Source of the DNA: Zygnema cylindricum
Taxonomy: Eukaryota > Streptophyta > Zygnematophyceae > Zygnematales > Zygnemataceae
DNA length: 64,000 nucleotides
Direction: 5' to 3'
Assembly (NCBI GenBank): GCA_037447655.1
Contig: JBBHKE010003190.1
Location: forward strand, 551,424 to 615,423
This document shows positions 56,477 to 64,000 of this stretch, piece by piece. The translations under genes were made by a program, and so were the position numbers. A model generated the notes under the pieces. The model had not been told where the DNA came from. It saw only the letters and a program-made list of their open reading frames with translations, and did not search any database. Numbering within the stretch: position 1 is the first letter of the stretch; every line of letters starts with the position of its first letter.

Positions 56477-57638
56477 GCCCACATAAATTGCAGATCCAAA
56501 AGAAGCTAATCTAGATAGTGCCAACTCCAAGTTGATATAAACCCAAATGACTGACCCCTTGACAATCAGAAACCCATTATAGCTTCACCCCTGTGAAATA
56601 AGACTTTTTGTGTGCTCATTTCCACCACATAATGCAAAGTTAGAATATAAGTTTTGAACACATTCACCCACTTTGACTTTCCGTTAGAAATACAGCCACC
56701 TTGGCAGGCAAACACTCGGACCGACTACACCCCTGTGTAGCATGGACTCCCCTGAGTCCGCAACAAAAAGAATCACTGAAAATGGTCAAGTAAATTAATA
56801 GTTGTGAATGGTCAAAGATGACCTTTTGTACAGTAGCTCTCTCGGAGAGAGGCTGCTACCTACTAAATTTTTTAAGTCCTATTCCCTCTCTAAAACTGTA
56901 TCTATGGACGTACGGCACCAATCAAATTATTGTGTAGTACAGAAAAGTAAAGGTACCGATGTACTTTCTTTACGGCCATTGTACAACATGGCCAAAATGT
57001 CGACACATGTCAAATCGGGGTTTGTTCTTGTAATTTCTAGAGTTGCCGCAATCCAATGTTGTCGCGCCACGTGTCACTCGAGGTGGCAATGATCGTAAAA
57101 CGCCAAAAGTACTTATTCCGCGATTGCGGCGCCTATCGCCGCTGTCTAATCAAAACCGACTTTAATTCTAACCGTTGAAAATGGGTGCGCGTATTTGTTT
57201 TGCGGTCAAAACAAATACGCGGTATCTTTTTCGTAATGTACATAAGACCGTACTATATTTGAACTGATTCTATGTACTAGGAATCAATTCGTCTAGTTAA
57301 ATGAATTGATCTACTTGATAACATTTATATGTTTATCAAACCTAACAGTAATTAACACTCCTCCTAGAATAATTGGATAAAGCTACTGATTAACGGCTAT
57401 CTTGACGGACGACAGGTTCCAAGTTCAAATCCTGGGTCCGTCAACTATCTTTTAGGTGAATTTACTTTCTCTATTCCATGTCTTCTCTAAAAGACCTAGG
57501 CAGCCATGGCATTACATCCCCTGTCCAGCCTTCAATGACTACAACAAGTGTGGGGGCTGGGAGAGGGGAGTTAGAGGCAGACTGCCCCTGCTCTTTTCCT
57601 ATCCTAATACAGACCTAGAAAATACTCAAATAACAACA
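56456..57638 (-). repeat. 5' LTR of A8
   Basis: 1183 bp; sense TGTTGTTATTTGAG to AGAGTTTTA, with the terminal CA decayed to TA. The adjacent PBS is badly decayed. It carries the tRNA-like helix at 57404-57442. Confidence 0.9.
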
Positions 57639-59643
57639 TTGCACACCATCCTCTCTTAAGAACTCCTCAAACTGATTGGATGTATATTCCCCTCCATTGT
57701 CACTTTTTACTCTCTTTATTGAGGTCTCGTGAAGCTTCTCCGCCCATGCCTTATATTTTTTGAAATACATCGGAGTTTTTGATTTGTTTTTCAAAAAATA
57801 TACCCAGGAGTACCGAGACCAATCATCGGTAATGGTTAGCATAAATCTTATCCCTCCGGGTGATGGCACTCTTGCTGGTCCCCAAATGTCTGTGTGTACG
57901 AAATCAAGAACTTTTTCTCCTTTATAGGTTGCTTCCTTAGGAAATGGTAATCTATGTGCTTTACCTTGAGCATACCTAATGCAATCACTTAAGTTCTCTT
58001 TTTCCCCAAAGCGTATCCCTTCACTTGCTCCCATCTTTTTCATTTCTTTAAGCTTTTCTAGATTCACATGCCCAAGTCTCTTATGCCACAACATATTATC
58101 ATTGACACCAGCATAGTAAAGTTTGAGTTTTTCATTACTTAAAGCAAGCCTAAATATTCCTTGCCTACCTTTCTTACCAGTGAAATACACATCTTCTTGA
58201 AAGCTTGTTGTAAAAACTCCTTTTCTCGTGCTAGTTTCAAAACCTTTATCATCTAATACAGATGTAGAGATAAGGTTTTTGTTTAACTCCGGAATAAATA
58301 ATACATCAGAGAATGTAACTATTGAGGTTTTCCCTTCCACTATGACTTTCAGATCTACCGATCCTACATAAGTAGTGGTAACTACCCTCCCATCCCCAAA
58401 TTTAATCACTACTGTAGGAATCTTTCTCAGCTTAGCGAACAGATGCTTATCCTTGCACATGTGCATGGAGGCACCTGAATCCACAATCCAACCCCCTTCA
58501 CCTTTCAGTCCACCGAAAGCACATTTCTTCTGCCGCGGAATTTCGGCTTCTATCTTTGCCTCCAACTGCTCATCCAAAAGAAGTTCGTCGTCATCCTCAT
58601 TGGATTCCTCCCCAAGTACCTGTGTGACAAATGCCTTTTTTTCCCCTCGTGGCTGACCCCCGGTCTGCCCCTCCTTGATCCGAAGCTCGGTCAGTTTGGA
58701 ACATTCTACCATGTAATGACAGGGTTCCTTGCATAAATGACAAAGCCCATTAGGCCCATCTTGTTCTGCACTCATCGTATTGATTTTTCTGGTCTCCCCC
58801 TCCATAAATTCTAAGGGGTTTCTCTGAATCTTTCTTACTCCAACTTGCTCCGGCCGCCAAGGCTTGTCCACTGTAACTCCCCTCCAGATTATGATAGTAT
58901 TCTCTCGGACGAGGATCATACCAACTACCGAATTCCATATCCACCTGGAGTCCGGCACATCTTGTACCTGGTTCACAATGTTCTCATACTCTTCGGGTAG
59001 TTTCATGAGTAAGCACTAAACCTTTGCCTTCTCAATTTCGACCTTTGTGGCACACTCTAACTCTATGAAGAGTATAGCCTGCTTATAGCAGAAATCGAGC
59101 ATCTTCTCTCATTTGTGAAAGTATCCGTTGATCTTTTGCTCTGCCAGCTTTTGTTCATGAATCGTACTGCTTCGGTACATCTCTATAAGCGCATCCCACA
59201 GATCGGATACCCTTTCCACCTGCAAATGAGGACTTGAAAGTCCTCGTGTGAGATGACGGAGGATAAAATGCTTGGCCGCCACGTTGTTGTAATCCCAGGT
59301 ATCGATGTCATTCTCCTCATTCATCGGAATAGGAGACATGAAAACAAAACTGGTTGCTATAGGTGTGGTTTTCTCGTTTTCTTTCCCCTTTTTCATCACA
59401 ATGCTTTAACCGTCTTCTGAGTCCTTTGATGGCGGTGGATTTGGTTTCCTAGCTAATGTGCTTCCTACAAACTCTCGAGGGATATAGGACCGGATGGGCA
59501 CTTTACTCGCCCACTCACTATTCCCCATAATCTTTTCTCATATAGGGCTCCTATCATCATACTCTCCCAGTAGATGAACCCAGTTCTATTAAATGTGGGC
59601 ACCCTAGAGGGTGGGCCCATAACGTGTAACTCTGAGACCTCCA
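57639..59643 (-). pseudogene. A7 gag-protease-integrase (best-preserved family A frame)
   Basis: Gag starts at the LTR ATG near 59643 (MEVSELHVMGPPSRVPTF) and includes GRV and AAKHFILRHLTRGL (59109-59399). After a short break, an open frame of 463 codons (59006-57615) spans KLPEEYENIV, a perfect zinc knuckle CHLCKEPCHYMVEC, protease WIVDSGASMHMC, pre-integrase LWHKRLGHVNLEKL and the integrase core through HTDIWGP and SDNGGEYTSNQFEEF. The second Cys of the pre-integrase CxxC is Tyr (CIRY). The frame ends where A8 is inserted, before the catalytic Glu. Confidence 0.9.
59611..59624 (-). other. Primer-binding site of A7
   Basis: The plus strand reads GTGGGCCCATAACG, 13 of 14 bases matching the iMet anticodon arm. 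It is translated within gag as VMGP. Confidence 0.72.
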
Positions 59644-60656
59644 TTGGTATTCAAAGTAGGCAGCTTACCAGAAGCCTGTAGGATAGCCTCAATCCCTTAG
59701 TCTTTGTATTAGTATTAGTGACACCTTGACAGAATATAGATTGATCAGACTTCACCCCGTAGAAGAATAGACTCCCCAAGGTCTGTTACAAAAAGAATCC
59801 TTGAATTTGAACAAAGAATCTTTGAATTTGCTCCCCTGAGCAGTTAATTATCAATGGTCAAAGATAACCTTTTATACATAAGCTATGAGGGAGATAGAGG
59901 CGGCTACCTCTAATTTTCCTAAGTCATAAATCCCTCTCTAATCCCTCTACTAGTGAAGTACGGAGCGATTCAATTCACTGTAGAGTACAGAAAGGTACTT
60001 GGCCCAAAGTACTTTCTGTATGACCATTGTACGACATGGCCAAGAAAACGACGCGTGCCATATCCGGGTTCGCCATGGTATGGCCCGGAGACGCCGCTTT
60101 CCAATGTCATGTTGCCACGTGTCACTTGGTGGGAATATGACCGCAAACCGCCAAATCGTCCATTCCGTGATCCCGACTTCTTCCTCCGCCGTCTGATTGA
60201 TATCGGCCTTAATTTATAGCTGTTAAAAATACTAGCAGTACTTTTTGATGTAATTCTATATAACTATGTCTATGTGATTATGGTCTGTTCGTCAGTTAAA
60301 TGAACTTCTCTATTTCCACGTCTTTAAGTAGCTATCGTACCCATATACTTCATCACACGTGCTAGGCTATATGGTAATGACACTAGGCTACTTGGATGGA
60401 TGATAGGTACCAAGATCAAATCCTGGGTCTGTCAACCTTTTTGGTAAGTTTACCAAAGGGCTGCCTTCTGACTCTAGGGGAAGCATAGGCAGCTATGGCT
60501 TTAGCTTCCTCTCTAGCCTTTAGTGACTACGACAAGTATGGGGGGTAGAGGGAGAAGTTAGAAGCAGACTGCCTCTGCTTTTTCCTGCTACTATTTAGAT
60601 CAATTAAGTAACCTAGAAAATACCTAAGTAAACCTTCAATTTCAAAATTCTCAACA
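59625..60656 (-). repeat. 5' LTR of A7 (family A)
   Basis: 1032 bp; sense TGTTGAGAATTTTG to AGAGTTACA. The gag ATG is about 19 bp before its end. The tRNA-like fold is at about 60401-60437. It abuts Gypsy gag sequence at 60657. Confidence 0.88.
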
Positions 60657-61106
60657 CAGAAATCGTATCCCTTGCCGGCTTGAAGGTGTTCACGGATTGC
60701 CAACAGTCACGAAGAGAACGAAAAAACAGGGTCCAATCACCGGGTACCTTGCCGTCTTCCACCATTGCCCTCCACCACGCTCTTACTACCCTTTCAGTAA
60801 ACCTCCTGCATAATAAATCTTATTGCGATCGGACATGGTGGGAAAATTCTCCAGATAGTTCGCCATCGAAAACAACCACGCATCGAGATTCTTGTGTTTG
60901 GCAGGGTCGAACTCATCAGGCAATCTAAACTTGGATCTCCTCAAAACTCTCTCTGTGCCTCCGTGTGCTCGATCACTAAGATAAGTTTCGAAAGTTGCTA
61001 CGGTGTCACTCAAGTGAGCGTTTTGCAATCTGATGTTCTCCATTTCCCGAAAGACTCGCTCCAACATATCACCTGTGGAGACACCATGACCTTCAATACT
61101 GACCAA
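60657..61106 (-). pseudogene. Ty3/Gypsy gag (element G1), interrupted by A7
   Basis: An open frame of 106 codons (61106-60786) starts MVSIEGHG. It contains a short coiled-coil-like stretch and the retrotransposon gag motif DEFDPAKHKNLDAWLFSMANYL, then KIYYAGGLLKG. After one frameshift the next frame carries RAWWRAMVEDGKVPGDW, the expected WW-containing gag helix. The 3' continuation is lost at the A7 LTR. Confidence 0.78.
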
Positions 61107-61117
61107 TCACGAGGAAT

Positions 61118-61130
61118 GGCTTTCATACCA
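61118..61130 (-). other. Primer-binding site of G1
   Basis: The sense strand reads TGGTATGAAAGCC one base after the LTR. It matches the iMet 3'-end PBS TGGTATCAGAGCC at 11 of 13 bases. Confidence 0.65.
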
Positions 61131-61131
61131 T

Positions 61132-61668
61132 TGTAAAAGGAGTAACCTAGACACCACGCCCAACATACACAATGTAATATTCCCAAAGATTCACTCGTAG
61201 CAACAACAAGGTCACAAAGTGTACACAAGGAAAAGCTAGAGCTTTATTAATCAGAAAGAGATTACAAGATTGAATGCTCGCAGTTAGAAGTCTACTTGCA
61301 AAAGTGTCTCTCTTCACTAAATCTACTCACTATTTAAACTAGCTATTTGCTAGTGAATCCGGTACTATAACTGGTCAACTATGTACACGTGGACATTCTT
61401 CATTAATTGCATCCTGTCCTCACTAGGTTCTATAACTATATAGTAGAATCTACATTTTGCTACGTTGCTATGCTGCTAAATTGCGTTGCTATGCTGCTAT
61501 GCTGCGCTAGTTTGACATAGCAGCACTAGTTTGACATCCCAGCTGCGCTGCTCTGACATCGCAACTATAACAGCTTTTCATCTCTACTTCCATTCTGTAA
61601 CCCTATTACACTAATATTGTGCGTATACCCGAAATAACAAGGTATGTCAAACAAAAAGGGATCCTACA
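61132..61668 (-). repeat. 5' LTR of G1 (Gypsy), 537 bp
   Basis: Sense TGTAGGATCC to CCTTTTACA, so TGTA...TACA ends. It has short direct repeats of TGCTATGCTGC type near 61460-61510. It is supported by the adjacent PBS and gag. No second LTR is available to confirm it. Confidence 0.65.
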
Positions 61669-62330
61669 CTAATCAACTAATCAAATAAAGAAAAAGATCA
61701 AAAGAACCGGATATTTACATCTACATAGGATTGCGTATTCCACGTCGGATCATCGTGTACATGATCCACTCTGACCATCATTTGTCAGCATTTCCTGTCC
61801 GCCTCCCATATATCAAATTCAGATCTGTAGGTGAACCGCCTCGTGTCATTTTGGTCCTCAGGTGTTTCTGTACACCACCTTAACTGCAAAAACTGCCACT
61901 TTCTAAATATGGCGGCAGCCATGGCGCGCCTTTGATCCTCACTCTCTTTCTTTAAAACAAAACTAAAATAGGGAAGTGAACTATTAATTACCTCTTTTCA
62001 ACATATTCACCAATGTAATCTTTAATGAGTAATGTCGAGCGTGCGTGATTAATGTGAGGGAAGGGCCCACGGCTCGGAGTCGTCAGCATTGGAGTTCTGC
62101 AAATAAACCTCGAATGCGGATGCTTCCCAAAATGATGATCATGCCCACTGCTGCCCACATCCCTCCCATAGATATGCATGGAAAATATGAGAGATGCTGG
62201 TTCATGGAATAGGGAAGAGGGCAGGGGGAAAGCGAAAGTGATCCCCTCCCTCTTTCTCCCCCCCCCCCCCCCCCCCCTTGGCCGGGGAAAGGGATTTGGG
62301 TCTCAGTAAGGTGGTTGATATCCCAGTTTC
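61669..62330. other. Unassigned, possibly 3' LTR of G2; poly-C tract
   Basis: If the polypurine tract at 62331-62345 is real, this is the beginning of a Gypsy 3' LTR (sense TGAAACTGGGATATC). A run of about 20 C lies at 62258-62277. No gene. Confidence 0.35.
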
Positions 62331-62331
62331 A

Positions 62332-62345
62332 CCCCCCCCTCTTAG
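62332..62345 (-). other. Candidate polypurine tract of G2
   Basis: The sense strand reads AAGAGGGGGGGG followed by TGAAACTGGG. It lies about 210 bp after the integrase C-terminal region. Confidence 0.45.
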
Positions 62346-62553
62346 TCAACCTTGACTAAGATATAGATTCAATTACCGGTGCATTCGCAGTTCCCATTGA
62401 ACCAAGTGTGGAAGTGTAAAGGGTGTGGCTCCCAAGTGGAGGGGAGACAGGCTGAATGCCAACACTCACCACAGTGATTGCAAACCAATATGTCGTACAA
62501 CTAGGAGGGTTGATTGCAAGCTGATGAACAAGAGGGAGGATCGGCAAAGTCAG

Positions 62554-63990
62554 TTAAGTGAAAAGTGGGTTCGTCTTCCAATCCCTGAATATGGCAAGGG
62601 TCACATTGATCTGATTCTCTTTGATTCGTCGACCATCCTTTCCCTCCAATGTAAGAACCCCTTTGTTGGAAACCTCCACCACTTTCAAAATTACTCTCAC
62701 GGCAGATATATCCAGCGTGTCCTTCTTCTGTTGCATCGGATATACAATGTCTCGCGGCATAAATCGTCGCTACCGGGGCAGATAATTCCCGCCTCGGCGT
62801 TGAGAATACCACAACTGATCTCGGTGTTGAGCTTCTTGTAAATTGCCCATGAATGGAGGCATTTCTCGGTGGAATATCTTGGCTCTGTCAGCGATTAGTT
62901 TTTCGACTGTCCCCTTGTCATCTATCGCAGGTAGGACCACGGCTTGGGCCGATGCGCCTCCAGGCAAGATGGGATGCTGTCCAAATAGAATGAAATAGGG
63001 GCTATAAGAGTGGAGTGAAGCCTGCTTGCTAAATCTGTAACCCATTGCAATCCAAGGCACTTTTCTGTCTCACTCCCCCAAGTCTTATTCCACGACATAT
63101 TTTCATAATGACCGCTTTACTGTCTGTACGCACCTTTCGGCCAAACCGTCGGCCTGAGGGTGGTCACGGCTGGTTAGCCGATAGTCGACTAGGCATTTTT
63201 CCAAGAGGATGGAAAATTCTACGGCAAATTCGAAGCCTTGGTCGGTCAGAACTTCCGCAGGCCCTCCGAATTGGCTAAAACCCTTTGCAAAAAGGCATCT
63301 GCAATTGCCTTGGACTCCTTCCGGGGTAAAAACCACCAACTCGATCCACTTGAAAAAATGTTCTATCATGACCAGCACAAAGCGGTTCCCCCGCCTACTG
63401 GTCGGAAGAGGTCCCAAAAGATCCAACGACCACCGATAAAATATCCCTCGGATAGGAAGCGAATGAAGCTCGGTCCCGCCCTTCTTATCAAAAGCTGCCT
63501 TAACTCGATCGCATGAGGAGCAAGTCTGCACAATTCGGTTGACTTCGGTCTGCAACCCATGCCACCAATAAGAGCCCGTAACCATGGAAGTGGTCTGCTT
63601 TTGCCCAAAGTGTCCACATTGCCGATGGAGATTGGAAATAAGAGTTTCTCGGTCAGAGGGGGGAGGAACCACTTTCCTCGTACCGTCTAACCATTTTCGA
63701 AGGAGAACGCCTCTGTCCCAATCATACACAGTCATCTGGGTCTGTACTCAGGATAATGGAACTCCAGTCAGGTGGGGAAGAGGTGACCCTTGCTGGATAG
63801 ATTGGAGAGCATTGGGGTCGTTCCAAATGTCCTTCCGTCCGGCCCCTATGAGCGCTTGCCCCTCCACATCGGCAGAGAAAATTGACAGTTCCCCCCTTGA
63901 TTGGGGAAGCCAGATGAAAGCGCAGGATGCTTGAATGATTCCCAAGCTGATCTCAGGGTCCTCATAATGCCTAGCCTCGGTAGAATCCAT
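62554..63990 (-). pseudogene. Ty3/Gypsy RNase H-integrase fragment (element G2)
   Basis: It enters at the window edge. Frame 63990-63748 is the RNase H to integrase spacer. After a stop, the same frame 63735-63103 carries KVVPPPSDRE, an H2C2 zinc finger (LHRQCGHFG...CSSCDRV) and the integrase core with SLDLLGPLP (D), LTDQGFEF (D) and HPQADGLAERCVQTVK (E). Three more stops lie between 63103 and 63060. It resumes with VPWIAMGYRFSKQAS and YFILFGQHP. The C-terminal block in frame 62760-62554 has DTLDISAVRVILKV and GVLTLEGKDGR. The lineage resembles green-algal and early land-plant Gypsy elements, from memory only. Confidence 0.88.
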
Positions 63991-64000
63991 GGTGGAGGGA

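Larger units (their letters stand above)
53464..57638 (-). mobile_element. Gag-only non-autonomous family A element A8 nested in A7
   Basis: The 4175-bp element has a matched LTR pair (1184 and 1183 bp) and only about 1.8 kb of internal sequence. It lies in A7 integrase. The right flank begins TTGCA; the left flank ends GATGT. Uninterrupted copies read GATGTTGCA, so the left target repeat seems to have lost TGCA. LTRs differ by several percent by eye. Internal sequence is gag with zinc knuckle plus a charged tail and a PPT. No protease, integrase or RT. Confidence 0.85.

Overview
The window is a graveyard of nested retrotransposons from a eukaryotic nuclear genome. I found no convincing host gene. 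The coding traces are Ty1/Copia gag-protease-integrase-RT-RNase H, plus a little Ty3/Gypsy gag and integrase. There are also a non-autonomous hAT transposon, satellites and microsatellites, and a 10-N assembly gap. The Gypsy integrase type (H2C2 finger, conserved PWIAMGY stretch, IN tail with GVL.LEG.DGR) and the hAT ends remind me of green-lineage (algal or early land plant) elements. The host assignment is inference only.

Three Copia families occur. Family A has LTRs of about 1.0-1.18 kb starting TGTTGAAAT or TGTTGATAT. Family B has LTRs of 0.8-1.4 kb starting TGTTGTTTTTG-like. Family C has 549-bp LTRs. In A and B the gag ATG lies inside the last 20-60 bp of the LTR. The reading frame runs through a primer-binding site matching the anticodon arm of initiator tRNA-Met (GGTTATGGGCCCAC), so the PBS is translated as V-M-G-P. 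Family C uses the ordinary iMet 3'-end PBS and starts gag after it.

Layout. 1-2202: minus-strand family A gag/protease and truncated LTR (A1). 2203-7771: second minus family A element (A2) broken by two solo LTRs. 7772-12501: plus family B element with a gag-only coding region (B1), carrying a solo family A LTR inside its zinc knuckle. 12502-13767: another family B LTR. 13771-25846: plus family A element A3, interrupted by the full-length element A4 (15283-23002, TSD CAAAA) and a family B solo LTR (23032-23854, TSD AATAG). A4 itself carries a solo LTR (18495-19878). 25847-28096: plus family A element A5, truncated. 28.1-42.7 kb: no recognisable Copia coding sequence; fold-back repeats with heptamer arrays, AT-rich satellite, hAT element (35669-36423), tandem duplications, a CT microsatellite and the gap. 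42.7-52.6 kb: minus family A element A6 split by the young family C element C1 (44185-50023, TSD GTCTC). 52.6-60.7 kb: minus family A element A7 split by the gag-only element A8 (53464-57638). 60.7-64 kb: two minus-strand Gypsy fragments.

Almost every coding region is broken by stops and frameshifts. C1 is the freshest element (about six LTR mismatches in 549 bp by eye) yet has three in-frame stops and two frameshifts. Active copies elsewhere must supply protein in trans for any mobility. The most interesting signals are the LTR-borne gag start fused through a half-tRNA PBS, the antisense tRNA/Pol III-like structure inside family A LTRs, and two independent gag-only elements with charged tails in place of pol.
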